A DNA stretch of 64,000 nucleotides from Streptomyces sp. HB132 (GCF_016909575.1 NZ_JAFBGA010000015.1:62001-126000); one strand, 5' to 3'; positions 32,849 to 42,339 are shown, counted from the stretch's first letter. Numbers and translations are program-made. Notes: a model not told the origin generated them from the letters alone.

Positions 32849-34357
32849 TCAGCCCTCGACGCCGAGCCTCTCCAGGATCAGCTCACGCACACGCGCCGCG
32901 TCCGCCTGGCCGCGGGTGGCCTTCATGACCGCGCCGACCAGGGCGCCGGCCGCGGCGACCTTTCCGCCACGGATCTTGTCGGCGATCGCCGCGTTGGCCG
33001 CGATGGCCTCGTCGACTGCGGTGCCGAGCGCGCCCTCGTCCGAGACGACCTTCAGGCCGCGCTTCTCCACGACGGTGTCCGGGTCGCCCTCGCCCGCGAG
33101 GACACCCTCGAGGACCTGGCGCGCCAGCTTGTCGTTGAGGTCGCCGGAGGCGACGAGCTCCGCCACCCGGGCGACCTGCACCGGGGTGACCGGCAGCTCG
33201 TCCAGGCCGCGGCCGGTCTCGTTGGCGTTACGGGCGAGCTCGCCCATCCACCACTTGCGGGCCTGGTCGGAGGGCGCGCCCACATCGGTCGTGGCGACGA
33301 TCAGGTCGACCGCGCCCGCGTTGAGGATGGACTGCATGTCGTGCTCGTTGACACCCCACTCCTCCTTCAGCCGCTTGCGGCGCAGCCGGGGCAGCTCGGG
33401 GAGCCCCTTGCGGAGCTCCTCGACCCAGTCGCGGGCGGGTGCGACCGGCACCAGGTCCGGCTCGGGGAAGTAGCGGTAGTCCTCGGCGTTGTCCTTGATG
33501 CGGCCGGCCGTGGTGGAGCCGTCCTCCTCGTGGAAGTGCCGGGTCTCCTGCACGATCGTCCCGCCGGAGTTCAGCACCGCGGCGTGGCGCTGGATCTCGA
33601 AGCGGGCGGCACGCTCGACGGAGCGCAGCGAGTTCACGTTCTTCGTCTCGGAGCGCGTGCCGAACTTCTCGCGGCCGTGCGGGCGCAGCGAGAGGTTGAC
33701 GTCGCAGCGCATCTGGCCCATCTCCATCCGGGCCTCCGAGACGCCGAGCGCCTTGATGAGCTCGCGGAGCTCGGCGACGTACGCCTTGGCGACCTCGGGG
33801 GCACGTGCGCCGGCCCCCTCGATCGGCTTGGTGACGATCTCGATGAGGGGGATGCCGGCTCGGTTGTAGTCGAGCAGCGAGTGGGAGGCGCCGTGGATAC
33901 GGCCGGTGGCACCGCCGACGTGCGTCGACTTCCCGGTGTCCTCCTCCATGTGGGCGCGCTCGATCTGCACGCGGAAGATCTCACCGTCCTCCAACTGCAC
34001 GTCCAGATAGCCGTCGAAGGCGATCGGCTCGTCGTACTGGGAGGTCTGGAAGTTCTTCGGCATGTCCGGATAGAAGTAGTTCTTCCGGGCGAAGCGGCAC
34101 CACTCGGCGATCTCGCAGTTCAGCGCGAGCCCGATCTTGATGGCGGACTCGACGCCGATCTCGTTGACGACCGGAAGCGCGCCCGGCAGTCCGAGGCAGA
34201 CCGGGCAGGTCTGCGAGTTGGCGTCCTGCTTGAGCTCGGTGGAGCAGCCGCAGAACATCTTGGTCCTGGTGCCGAGCTCCACATGGACCTCGAGGCCCAT
34301 GACGGGGTCGTACGTCGCGAGGGCATCCTCGTACGACTCCAGGTCGATGACAGTCAC
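32849..34357 (-). CDS. gatB: Asp-tRNA(Asn)/Glu-tRNA(Gln) amidotransferase subunit B
   Basis: This 502-residue subunit phosphorylates the misacylated tRNA carboxylate and, with GatA and GatC, converts Glu-tRNA(Gln) to Gln-tRNA(Gln). The N-terminal MGLEVHVELGTRTKMFCGC motif includes the first zinc cysteines, with the second pair in CPVCLGLPGALP. ERAHMEEDTGKSTH is the ATP/Mg segment. The C-terminal YqeY-like tRNA-binding tail is present (about 350-500). The gene is last in the operon gatC-gatA-small protein-gatB. A 16-bp gap separates it from the small gene. Confidence 0.96.
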   Translation of the reverse strand: MTVIDLESYEDALATYDPVMGLEVHVELGTRTKMFCGCSTELKQDANSQTCPVCLGLPGALPVVNEIGVESAIKIGLALNCEIAEWCRFARKNYFYPDMPKNFQTSQYDEPIAFDGYLDVQLEDGEIFRVQIERAHMEEDTGKSTHVGGATGRIHGASHSLLDYNRAGIPLIEIVTKPIEGAGARAPEVAKAYVAELRELIKALGVSEARMEMGQMRCDVNLSLRPHGREKFGTRSETKNVNSLRSVERAARFEIQRHAAVLNSGGTIVQETRHFHEEDGSTTAGRIKDNAEDYRYFPEPDLVPVAPARDWVEELRKGLPELPRLRRKRLKEEWGVNEHDMQSILNAGAVDLIVATTDVGAPSDQARKWWMGELARNANETGRGLDELPVTPVQVARVAELVASGDLNDKLARQVLEGVLAGEGDPDTVVEKRGLKVVSDEGALGTAVDEAIAANAAIADKIRGGKVAAAGALVGAVMKATRGQADAARVRELILERLGVEG

Positions 34358-34373
34358 GATGAAACTTTCCCTC

Positions 34374-34616
34374 TCAGCCCAGCAGGACGTCGTCGTCGCC
34401 GAGACGCTTGAGCTCGCGGTAGAGGATCGCGAGTCCGGTCACGATCGCGGCGGCGGATACGGCGGCGTCGATGAGCCGCAGCGTGTCGTTGTCCTGGCGG
34501 GCCATCCTCGCCTGCTTGACGACGCTGAGCGCGCCGAAGGCGGTGCTGCCCAGCGACACGTACACGCCGGACTTGGACTTCTTGAAGTTCTTGGCCTTCT
34601 TTGCCATGGCACTCAC
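34374..34616 (-). CDS. Small protein (80 residues) in the gat operon, unknown function
   Basis: The GTG start overlaps the gatA stop as GTGA, with GAGGAGG ten bases upstream, so translation is probably coupled to gatA. An internal ATG at 34607 would give 77 residues. The N-terminus is very basic (AKKAKNFKKSKSG). Residues about 20-34 and 50-66 are hydrophobic, the second (AAVSAAAIVTGLAILYREL) plausibly one membrane helix, with an acidic end LGDDDVLLG. I do not recognise a family function. The operon position suggests a role near the amidotransferase or simple co-expression. Confidence 0.75.
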   Translation of the reverse strand: MSAMAKKAKNFKKSKSGVYVSLGSTAFGALSVVKQARMARQDNDTLRLIDAAVSAAAIVTGLAILYRELKRLGDDDVLLG

Positions 34617-36115
34617 AGTGACGGAGCCTCCTCAAGCAGCGGGTGCCCCCACTTTTCCACGAAAGCGGCCTCGACGGCGGCTCCGACCTTGTACAGCCGG
34701 TCGTCCTTCATGGCAGGGGCGATGATCTGCAGTCCGACCGGCAGGCCGTCCTCCGGTGCCAGGCCGCAGGGCAGCGACATGGCGGAGTTGCCGGCCAGGT
34801 TGGTCGGAATGGTGCACAGGTCCGCGAGGTACATCGCCATCGGGTCGTCGGCACGCTCGCCGATCGGGAAGGCGGTGGTGGGCGTCGTCGGCGAGACGAT
34901 GACGTCCACCTGCTCGAACGCCTTCTCGAAGTCCTGGGTGATGAGGGTGCGGACCTTCTGTGCCGAGCCGTAGTACGCGTCGTAGTAGCCGGAGCTCAGC
35001 GCGTACGTGCCGAGGATGATGCGGCGCTTGACCTCGTCGCCGAAACCGGCCTCGCGGGTCAGCGCGGTGACGTCCTCGGCGGACCGCGTGCCGTCGTCGC
35101 CGACCCGCAGGCCGTAGCGCATGGCGTCGAAGCGCGCCAGGTTCGAGGAGCACTCGGAGGGCGCGATCAGGTAGTACGCCGAGAGAGCGAGGTCGAAGGA
35201 GGGGCAGTCCAGCTCGACGACCGTGGCGCCGAGGGACTTCAGCAGCTCGACCGACTCGTTGAACCGCTGGACGACCCCGGCCTGGTAGCCCTCGCCGGAG
35301 AACTGCTTGACCACACCGACGCGCATGTCCTGTACGGAGCCGTTGCGCGCGGCCTCGACGACCGGCGGGACCGGTGCGTCGATGGACGTCGAGTCGAGCG
35401 GGTCGTGTCCGCCGATGACCTCGTGCAGCAGCGCCGCGTCCAGGACCGTACGGGCACAGGGGCCGCCCTGGTCCAGCGAGGACGAGAAGGCGACCATGCC
35501 GTATCGGGAGACACCGCCGTAGGTGGGCTTGACGCCGACGGTGCCGGTGACGGCCGCGGGCTGGCGGATGGAGCCGCCGGTGTCCGTGCCGATGGCGAGC
35601 GGCGCCTCGAAGGAGGCCAGTGCGGCGGAGGAGCCGCCGCCGGAACCGCCCGGGATACGGGTGAGGTCCCAGGGGTTGCCGGTCGGGCCGTAGGCGCTGT
35701 TCTCGGTGGAGGACCCCATGGCGAACTCGTCCATGTTGGTCTTGCCGAGGATGACGACGTCGGCCGCCTTCAGCTTCTTCGTGAGGGTCGCGTCGTACGG
35801 CGGGACCCAGCCCTCGAGGATCTTCGAGCCGACGGTGGTCGGCATGTCCTGCGTGGTGAAGATGTCCTTGAGCGCGAGCGGGACGCCGGCCAGCGGGCCG
35901 AGCTTCTCGCCCGCCTCGCGCTTGGCGTCGACGGCGCGGGCCTGCGCGAGCGCACCCTCACGGTCGATGTGCAGGAAGGCGTGGACCTTCTCGTCGATGG
36001 CGTCGATCCGGGCCAGGTGGGCCTCGGTGACCTCGACGGCCGTCAGCTCGCCGGAGGCGATCTTCGCGGCGATCTGGGCCGCGGTGAGCTTGATGATGGT
36101 GCTGATGTCCGTCAT
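34613..36115 (-). CDS. gatA: Asp-tRNA(Asn)/Glu-tRNA(Gln) amidotransferase subunit A
   Basis: This 500-residue amidase releases ammonia from glutamine for the GatCAB reaction. The amidase signature supplies the catalytic triad: a lysine in PLALKDIF near 80, the cis-serine in GGSGGGSSAALASFEAP and the nucleophile serine in GTDTGGSIRQPA. Length is normal. The ATG lies 6 bp after the gatC stop, and the gene's own stop overlaps the next start by four bases. Confidence 0.96.
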   Translation of the reverse strand: MTDISTIIKLTAAQIAAKIASGELTAVEVTEAHLARIDAIDEKVHAFLHIDREGALAQARAVDAKREAGEKLGPLAGVPLALKDIFTTQDMPTTVGSKILEGWVPPYDATLTKKLKAADVVILGKTNMDEFAMGSSTENSAYGPTGNPWDLTRIPGGSGGGSSAALASFEAPLAIGTDTGGSIRQPAAVTGTVGVKPTYGGVSRYGMVAFSSSLDQGGPCARTVLDAALLHEVIGGHDPLDSTSIDAPVPPVVEAARNGSVQDMRVGVVKQFSGEGYQAGVVQRFNESVELLKSLGATVVELDCPSFDLALSAYYLIAPSECSSNLARFDAMRYGLRVGDDGTRSAEDVTALTREAGFGDEVKRRIILGTYALSSGYYDAYYGSAQKVRTLITQDFEKAFEQVDVIVSPTTPTTAFPIGERADDPMAMYLADLCTIPTNLAGNSAMSLPCGLAPEDGLPVGLQIIAPAMKDDRLYKVGAAVEAAFVEKWGHPLLEEAPSL

Positions 36116-36120
36116 GACTG

Positions 36121-36417
36121 TTAGTCCTCCCCCAGGATCTGCGGCACCTTGAAACGCTGCTGCTCCTGGGCCGGGGCGCCGGAGAGCGCCTGCTCGGGGG
36201 TGAGCGACGGACGGACCTCGTCCGCCCGCATGACGTTGGTCAGCGGCAGCGGGTGGGAGGTCGGCGGTACGTCTTGGTCGGCGACCTCGGAGACGCGGGC
36301 GACGGCGCCGATGATGTCGTCGAGCTGACCGGCGAAGTGCTCTAGCTCTTCGCCCTTCAGCTCCAGACGCGCCAGCCGGGCGAGGTGGGCGACCTCCTCG
36401 CGCGTGATGCCAGGCAT
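36121..36417 (-). CDS. gatC: Asp-tRNA(Asn)/Glu-tRNA(Gln) amidotransferase subunit C
   Basis: The ATG at 36417 with GAGGA seven bases upstream gives 98 residues, the usual size. Typical motifs are MPGITREEVAHLARLARLEL at the start and MRADEVRPSL in the middle. GatC wraps around GatA and stabilises its link to GatB. It opens the operon, with the promoter presumably in the 150 bp upstream. Confidence 0.95.
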   Translation of the reverse strand: MPGITREEVAHLARLARLELKGEELEHFAGQLDDIIGAVARVSEVADQDVPPTSHPLPLTNVMRADEVRPSLTPEQALSGAPAQEQQRFKVPQILGED

Positions 36418-36520
36418 GCAGCGATCCTCAGGGGTTGGTGTGTGGTTTTGGCCCAATCCTATGGGGTCGCCGAGGGCGTCCGCGGCGGGCGGACGGTGCC
36501 TGGCCGTCGATAGAGGACAA

Positions 36521-36541
36521 AACGGCCGCCGGGTGGCCGTT
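36521..36541 (-). terminator. Hairpin downstream of the second GGDEF-EAL gene
   Basis: Perfect 7-bp arms (36521-36527 and 36535-36541) with a 7-nt loop, 30 bp after the stop. Confidence 0.5.
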
Positions 36542-36571
36542 CACCGCGCCGTGCCGGACCTAGGCCGGAGC

Positions 36572-38716
36572 TCAGGCGGTGGCCGGACCAGGATTCAGCG
36601 CGTGCCCCGCAGACCTGGGCGCGGGCTCGGGCCCCACCGCCGGGGCGGCCGCGGCCCCGCGCTCCGCCGGCCGCCGCCACCCGTGCTCGCCCCGCGCCCG
36701 CAGCCAGGCGGTCGTCTCCTGGGGCGGCATCGCAGCGGCGACGAGCCACCCCTGCACCGCGTCGCAGTGCAGGTCCCGCAGCCGCTCCCAGGTCTCGTCG
36801 TCCTCGACACCCTCGGCGACGACGACCAGGCCGAGCGAGTGGGCCAGGTCGATGGTGCAGCGGACGATCTCGGCGTCCTCGTGGTCCACGGCCAGCCGTG
36901 CGACGAAGGAACGGTCGATCTTGAGTTCGCTGACCGGCAGCTTCCGCAGATGGACGAGGGAGGAGTAGCCGGTGCCGAAGTCGTCGAGGGACATCTTGAC
37001 GCCGTGCCCGGTCAGCCCCGCCAGGGTGTCGGCGGCCCGCTGGGGGTCCTCCAGCAGCACGTGCTCGGTTATCTCCAGTTGCAGCGCACCGGCGGGGACC
37101 CCGTGCCGGGCGAGCCGTGCGGCGACACTGCCGGCGAAGCCGGGGGTGTGGACGTCGCGCGGCGAGACGTTGACCGCCACGGGGACGAACAGCCCCTGGG
37201 CCCGCCAGCGGGCCACCTGGGCCAGCGCGGTCTCCAGCACGTACTCCGTGAGGTGGGGCATCAGCCCGGAGGACTCAGCGATCGCGATGAACTCGTCCGG
37301 GGGAACCCGGCCGCGCTCCGGGTGCACCCAGCGCACGAGTGCCTCCAGCCCGGCCACCTGGCCGTCGAAGAGGACCTTGGGCTGGTAGTGGAGTTCGACC
37401 TCGTGGGCGTCCAGGGCGCGCCGCAGGTCGCCCAGCAGACCCAGCCGGTCCGGGGTGTTGCTGTCGCGCTTGGACTCGTACACCTCGACGCCCGTACGGT
37501 CCCGCTTGGCCTGGTACATGGCCACGTCGGCCCGCCTGAGCAGCCCCTCGGCGTCCAGTGCGTGGTCGGGGTGGACGGCGACACCGGCGCTCGCCTCCAG
37601 CACCAGCGTGAGCCCGTCCAGGTCGAGGGGCGAGGAGAGCTCGGCGACGAGGTGACGGGCGACGCGCTGGGCGCTGGTGGCCGAGCCGGCCGCCGGCAGC
37701 AGGACGGCGAACTCGTCCCCGCCGAGCCGCGCGGCTTCCGCACCGCGTGGCAGTGCGAGGCGCAGCCGCTCCGCTATCTGGAGCAGGAGCCGGTCCCCGG
37801 CGAGATGGCCGAGGGTGTCGTTGACGGCCCGGAAGCGGTCGAGGTCGATGAGGACGAGCGCGGATCTGGCGCCGGTGCCGTCGGACTCCTCCAGCGCCGC
37901 CCATGTCCGTTCCAGGAGCCACTGGCGGTTGGGCAGGCCGGTGAGCGGATCCCTCAGCTGCTCCTCGGCCCGTGCGCGGGCGATCCAGAGCGTGGAGTCC
38001 AGGGCGATCAGCGGGACGGCGAAGAGCGGCAGCAGCACGGGTCTGGCGAACGCCACCACGCAGATCAGCGGGGCGATCCCGAGCAGTGCGACCACGACGA
38101 GGCCCTGGCGCAGTAGTGCGGTGCGGGCGACCGTCGGCAACCCGCCGCTCTGGGACGCCCGTGCGCACCACAACAGGGCGCGGGTGAGGAGTAGATACGT
38201 GCCCGCGGCGAGCAGCACGGTCGGCACGGCGTCGATGCCCCAGTCGAGTGGCCGCCAGGGTGCCTCGACACTCGGCACTTCTCCTAAGGCGGCCAGGACG
38301 AGCGCGGCCGCCCCGATGCCGAGTATGTCCACCGCCCCGTGCAGCAGCCCCTGCCACCAGCGATGCCGCCTGGCCGTACCGACGAGCACCACCACGACGA
38401 GGCTGACCAGCCCGGCGGCCACCCAGCCGTAGAGCAGCAGAACGGCGAGGGTGAGTGCGGCCCCGGAGCCGGTGCCGCCCCACCAGCGGTCGTGCCCGAG
38501 GGCGACCAGGTGGCCCACGACGATTCCGGTGAGCAGGGCGAGCGACCAGCCGGCGGTGCCCGCGGGGAAGAGCGCCCGGCCGTCGTGGACCGTCAGGTAG
38601 AACCCGGTCAGCAGCTGCACGGCGGCGACCGCCACGACGACGGCGCCCACTTTGGACGTGAGGCCCACGAAACCTTGCAGCCGCGACACCGGTACCGCGC
38701 TCTCGGTCGGTTCCAT
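36572..38716 (-). CDS. Membrane GGDEF-EAL protein with intact catalytic motifs (RmdB-like)
   Basis: The ATG near 38716 gives 714 residues starting MEPTESAVPVS. In-frame upstream codons are possible but not needed. Residues 20-250 hold six to eight membrane segments with no large periplasmic loop. The GGDEF domain has ARLGGDEF near residue 330 but no RxxD I-site in front. The EAL domain (about 425-680) keeps EALVRW, NVS, LEITE, DDFGTGYSS, KIDRSF and EGVE, so both making and breaking c-di-GMP is possible, with phosphodiesterase activity likely. The position next to ligA matches the streptomycete protein RmdB, from memory. It contrasts with the degenerate EAL domain of the protein at 20386-23364. 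Confidence 0.9.
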   Translation of the reverse strand: MEPTESAVPVSRLQGFVGLTSKVGAVVVAVAAVQLLTGFYLTVHDGRALFPAGTAGWSLALLTGIVVGHLVALGHDRWWGGTGSGAALTLAVLLLYGWVAAGLVSLVVVVLVGTARRHRWWQGLLHGAVDILGIGAAALVLAALGEVPSVEAPWRPLDWGIDAVPTVLLAAGTYLLLTRALLWCARASQSGGLPTVARTALLRQGLVVVALLGIAPLICVVAFARPVLLPLFAVPLIALDSTLWIARARAEEQLRDPLTGLPNRQWLLERTWAALEESDGTGARSALVLIDLDRFRAVNDTLGHLAGDRLLLQIAERLRLALPRGAEAARLGGDEFAVLLPAAGSATSAQRVARHLVAELSSPLDLDGLTLVLEASAGVAVHPDHALDAEGLLRRADVAMYQAKRDRTGVEVYESKRDSNTPDRLGLLGDLRRALDAHEVELHYQPKVLFDGQVAGLEALVRWVHPERGRVPPDEFIAIAESSGLMPHLTEYVLETALAQVARWRAQGLFVPVAVNVSPRDVHTPGFAGSVAARLARHGVPAGALQLEITEHVLLEDPQRAADTLAGLTGHGVKMSLDDFGTGYSSLVHLRKLPVSELKIDRSFVARLAVDHEDAEIVRCTIDLAHSLGLVVVAEGVEDDETWERLRDLHCDAVQGWLVAAAMPPQETTAWLRARGEHGWRRPAERGAAAAPAVGPEPAPRSAGHALNPGPATA

Positions 38717-39020
38717 TCCGTCCCTCTCACAGCCGGCGGTGCCGATGTCCCACGGTGGCCCCCGCTCCCATGCCACCACGGCCCGAATCCCACGACGCGG
38801 CCAAGCACGACAGGTGCTCGTTCAACAGTAGGCCGACGACGGCCCTCGCGGGCAGCGCTCTGCAGGTCTTGCCCGAATGCGGTCCTGACACCCCTCACTG
38901 TCTGATATGCGCCGGTCGGGTGATACGGGCGGGCCGAGCCGGGCCCCTCGGCTCCGCTCCCGCTCCTCCGCACCGTCCACTTGATCCCCGCTGGGACCTG
39001 TCCCCACGCGTGACCGGTGT
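38717..39020. other. Non-coding gap between the GGDEF-EAL gene and ligA
   Basis: About 300 bp without a supportable gene. It should hold the promoter of the GGDEF-EAL gene and the end of the ligA operon. Only a weak inverted repeat is visible near 38930-38955 (GCCGA/TCGGC). I could not pick a convincing -10/-35 pair. Confidence 0.5.
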
Positions 39021-39053
39021 CTCGATCGCGCCTCGATCACGCCTCGATCATGC
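39021..39053. repeat. Three 11-bp tandem repeats across the ligA stop
   Basis: Three units of CTCGATCryGC (39021-39031, 39032-39042, 39043-39053) are followed by a partial fourth. The ligA stop codon lies in the third unit, so a unit gain or loss could move the stop by 11 bp and alter the C-terminus. Confidence 0.85.
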
Positions 39054-41243
39054 CTCGGCGGGGACGGCGGCCTCCCGGGCCGCGTCGGGCCCCTGCCCGA
39101 GGAGCACGGCGAAGCCGTCCTCGTCGAGGACGGGCACCTTCAGCTGCATCGCCTTGTCGTACTTCGACCCCGGGTTGTCGCCCACCACCACGAAGGAGGT
39201 CTTCTTCGAGACGGAGCCGGTGACCTTCGCGCCACGGCTCTGGAGCGCGTCCTTGGCGCCGTCCCTGGTGTGGGCGGTCAGCGTGCCGGTGACGACGACC
39301 GTGAGTCCCTCCAGCGGCCGCGGCCCCTCGTCCTCACCCGCGCCCTCGTCCTCCATGCGGACCCCCGCCTCCCGCCATTTGCGCAGGATCTCGCGGTGCC
39401 AGTCCTCGGCGAACCACTGCTTGACCGAGGCGGCGATGATCGGGCCCACCCCGTCCGCCGCGGCGAGCTCCGCCTCGGACGCCTCGTCGATACGGTCGAC
39501 GGACCGGAACTGCCGGGCCAGCTCGACGGCGGCCACCGGCCCCACGTGCCGGATCGAGAGCCCGGTGAGGATCCGGGCGAGCGGGGCCTGTCTGGCCGCC
39601 GCGATGCCCTCCAGCATGCCGAGGGCGTTCTTCTTCGGCTCGCCCTGCTGGTTGGCGAATACGGTGGCGATCTTCTCCTCGCCGGTCTTCGGATCGCGCT
39701 TGGGCAGTCCGCTGTCCGCGTCCAGGACGTACGCCCGGATCGGCAGCAGTTGTTCCACCGTCAGCCCGAAGAGGTCCCCCTCGTCGAGCAGCGGCGGCTC
39801 GGCGGGCTCCAGCGGCTTGGTCAGGGCTGCGGCGGCCACGTAGCCGAAGTGGTCGATGTCCAGGCACTTACGGCCCGCGAGATAGGCGAGGCGCTCCCTC
39901 AACTGGGCGGGACACGAGCGGGCGTTGGGGCAGCGGAGGTCGATGTCGGCCTCCTTCATGGGGCGCAGCGGCGTCCCGCACTCGGGGCACTCGGACGGCA
40001 TGACGAACGCGCGCTCACTGCCGTCCCGCAGGTCGACGACAGGCCCGAGGATCTCCGGGATGACGTCACCCGCCTTGCGGAGCACCACCGTGTCGCCGAT
40101 GAGGACGCCCTTGGCCTTCACCACGTTCTGGTTGTGCAGGGTGGCGAACTCGACCTCCGATCCCGCCACCTCGACCGGCTGGACCTGGGCGTACGGCGTG
40201 ACCCGGCCGGTGCGTCCCACGCCGACGCGGATGTTGACCAGCTTGGTGTTGACCTCCTGCGGCGCGTACTTCCAGGCGATCGCCCAGCGTGGTGCGCGCG
40301 AGGTGGCCCCCAGCCTGCCCTGGAGGGGGATCTCGTCGAGCTTGATGACGACGCCGTCGATCTCGTGCTCGACGGACTGGCGGTTCTCACCGAAGTAGGC
40401 GATGAACTCCCGCACCTCGTCCAGGGATTCGACCACCTTGTTGTGCTTGGCGGTCGGCAGGCCCCATTTCCTCAGCAGGTCGTACGCCTGGGAGAGCCGG
40501 TCGATGTCGAAACCCTCACGCGCGCCGATGCCGTGCACCACCATGTGGAGGGGACGGGTGGCGGTGACCTTGGGATCCTTCTGGCGCAGCGAGCCGGCCG
40601 CCGCGTTGCGCGGGTTGGCGAAGGGCTTGTCGCCGGCCTCGACCAGCCGGGCGTTGAGCCCCTCGAACGCTTCCATGGGGAAGAAGACCTCGCCGCGGAT
40701 CTCGACGAGCGCGGGGACGCGCTCGCCCTTGAGACGGAGCGGGATGTCGGCGATCGTGCGGACGTTCGGGGTGATGTCCTCCCCCGTGCGCCCGTCGCCG
40801 CGGGTCGCCGCGCGGGTCAGCCTGCCGTGCTCGTAGGTGAGGTTGACCGCGAGGCCGTCGACCTTGAGTTCACACAGGAAGTGGTATCCGCCGCCGCCCA
40901 CGTCCTTGGCCACGCGCTCGGCCCAGGACGCGAGTTCGGCGTCGTCGAAGGCGTTGTCCAGGGAGAGCAGACGCTCGCGGTGCTCGGCGGAGGTGAATTC
41001 CGTGGTGTACGGACCCGCGACCTTCTGGGTCGGCGAGTCCGGTGTGCGCAACTCGGGGTGCTCGCCCTCGATGGCCTCCAGCGCACGCATCTGCCGGTCG
41101 AACTCGGCGTCGTCGACGACCGGCTGGTCCTTCACGTAATACCGGAAGCGGTGCTCCTCGATCTGCTCGGCGAGCAGTGCGTGCTCCTCCCGCACCTCCG
41201 CCGGCACACCGGTCAGCTGCTGCGCCTGCTGTTCGCCGGCCAT
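39048..41243 (-). CDS. ligA: NAD-dependent DNA ligase
   Basis: This 731-residue enzyme seals nicks in replication and repair. The adenylation domain begins with a Ia region (residues 20-75, HRFRYYVKDQPVVDDAEFD), and the catalytic lysine is K127 in CELKVDG. The OB-fold follows. A four-cysteine zinc finger (CPECGTPL ... CPNARSC) sits near 425-450, then the HhH region and a C-terminal BRCT domain (about 640-715). Length is slightly above the E. coli enzyme. A methionine synthase-like gene starts the transcript to the left at a 38-bp gap. The gene ends in three 11-bp repeats. Confidence 0.96.
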   Translation of the reverse strand: MAGEQQAQQLTGVPAEVREEHALLAEQIEEHRFRYYVKDQPVVDDAEFDRQMRALEAIEGEHPELRTPDSPTQKVAGPYTTEFTSAEHRERLLSLDNAFDDAELASWAERVAKDVGGGGYHFLCELKVDGLAVNLTYEHGRLTRAATRGDGRTGEDITPNVRTIADIPLRLKGERVPALVEIRGEVFFPMEAFEGLNARLVEAGDKPFANPRNAAAGSLRQKDPKVTATRPLHMVVHGIGAREGFDIDRLSQAYDLLRKWGLPTAKHNKVVESLDEVREFIAYFGENRQSVEHEIDGVVIKLDEIPLQGRLGATSRAPRWAIAWKYAPQEVNTKLVNIRVGVGRTGRVTPYAQVQPVEVAGSEVEFATLHNQNVVKAKGVLIGDTVVLRKAGDVIPEILGPVVDLRDGSERAFVMPSECPECGTPLRPMKEADIDLRCPNARSCPAQLRERLAYLAGRKCLDIDHFGYVAAAALTKPLEPAEPPLLDEGDLFGLTVEQLLPIRAYVLDADSGLPKRDPKTGEEKIATVFANQQGEPKKNALGMLEGIAAARQAPLARILTGLSIRHVGPVAAVELARQFRSVDRIDEASEAELAAADGVGPIIAASVKQWFAEDWHREILRKWREAGVRMEDEGAGEDEGPRPLEGLTVVVTGTLTAHTRDGAKDALQSRGAKVTGSVSKKTSFVVVGDNPGSKYDKAMQLKVPVLDEDGFAVLLGQGPDAAREAAVPAEA

Positions 41244-41281
41244 CGCGTGTTCCTCCGTTGCCCCGTTGACTCTTCGGCCCG

Positions 41282-42307
41282 TTACTCAGGGTTGTCCGCG
41301 AGCGACCTCGCGGCCCGGGCGCAGTGGGCGAGCGCGGCGCGCGCGTACGCGGGTGACGCTCCCGCCAGCCCACAGGAGGGGGTGATCACGACGGACTCGC
41401 TCAGAGTCCCCGGATTCAGCCCCAGCCTGCTCCACAACGTCCTGACCTCCTTGACGCTACCGCCCGGGTCCGACAATGCGGCCGAGGCGGCGTCGAGACC
41501 GGGGATCATGCCGAGGAGGAGCTGGGTGCCGCCTTCCACGGCCTCACCGATCGCCTCCTCCTCACGCTCGGTGAGCAGGGAGAAGTCGAAGGAGACCCCG
41601 TCCACCCCGGCACGGCGCAGCAGCGCGAAGGGCACCTCGGGGGCGCAGGAGTGGACGACGGCCGGGCTCTCACCGTTCACCGCCAGCAGGTCGCGCAGCG
41701 TCCCCTCGACGACCTGACGGTCCACGGCGCGGTAGGTGCGGTAGCCGCTCGCCGACCTGATCCGCCCCTGCAGTACTGCGGTCAGGGAGGGCTCGTCGAG
41801 CTGGAGCACGACCTCGGCGCCGGGGATCCGGCGCCGTACCTCCGAGAGGTGGGAGCGCAGCCCCTCGGCCAGCGAGCCCGCCAGGTCGCGGCAGGCCCCG
41901 GGGTCGCCGAGCATGGCCTCGCCGCCCCGCAGTTCCAGTCCCGCTGCAAGGGTCCAGGGACCGACGGCCTGGACCTTGAGCAGCCCTTCGTATCCCTGGG
42001 TGAACTCCTCCAGGGCGTCGAGGTCCTCGCCGAGCCAGGAGCGGGCGCGGCGGGTGTCGCGGCCGGGGCGGTCACTGATCCGCCAGCCGCTGGGCTCGAC
42101 GTGACCGTACATCTCGACGAGCATGCCGACGGTCCGCCCGATCATGTCCGCGCCGGGGCCCCGCGCGGGCAGTTCCGCCAGATGCGGCATGCCCTGCCCG
42201 TCTGCGAAGGATCCGGTGACGGTCCTGGCCGCTTCCCGGGCGTCTCCCCCCGGCATGGACCCGATCCCGGTGGCTGCACTCTGGCTGAACCCGCTCTTCT
42301 CACTCAC
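41282..42307 (-). CDS. Cobalamin-independent methionine synthase-like protein (MetE C-terminal domain)
   Basis: This 341-residue protein has only the catalytic C-terminal barrel of MetE. The histidine-cysteine pair of the zinc site is in VVHSCAPEVPF, and the last zinc cysteine in ITPSCGLAGASP. The ATGIGSMPG start and LQLDEPSL are typical. Stand-alone forms of this domain transfer methyl groups from a corrinoid or a small donor rather than the triglutamate folate used by full MetE, so the true substrate is uncertain. Its TAA stop is 38 bp from ligA, and both are on the minus strand. Confidence 0.85.
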   Translation of the reverse strand: MSEKSGFSQSAATGIGSMPGGDAREAARTVTGSFADGQGMPHLAELPARGPGADMIGRTVGMLVEMYGHVEPSGWRISDRPGRDTRRARSWLGEDLDALEEFTQGYEGLLKVQAVGPWTLAAGLELRGGEAMLGDPGACRDLAGSLAEGLRSHLSEVRRRIPGAEVVLQLDEPSLTAVLQGRIRSASGYRTYRAVDRQVVEGTLRDLLAVNGESPAVVHSCAPEVPFALLRRAGVDGVSFDFSLLTEREEEAIGEAVEGGTQLLLGMIPGLDAASAALSDPGGSVKEVRTLWSRLGLNPGTLSESVVITPSCGLAGASPAYARAALAHCARAARSLADNPE

Positions 42308-42339
42308 GCGGAAAGCCTACGGGCCCCTGCGGCGGGCTC

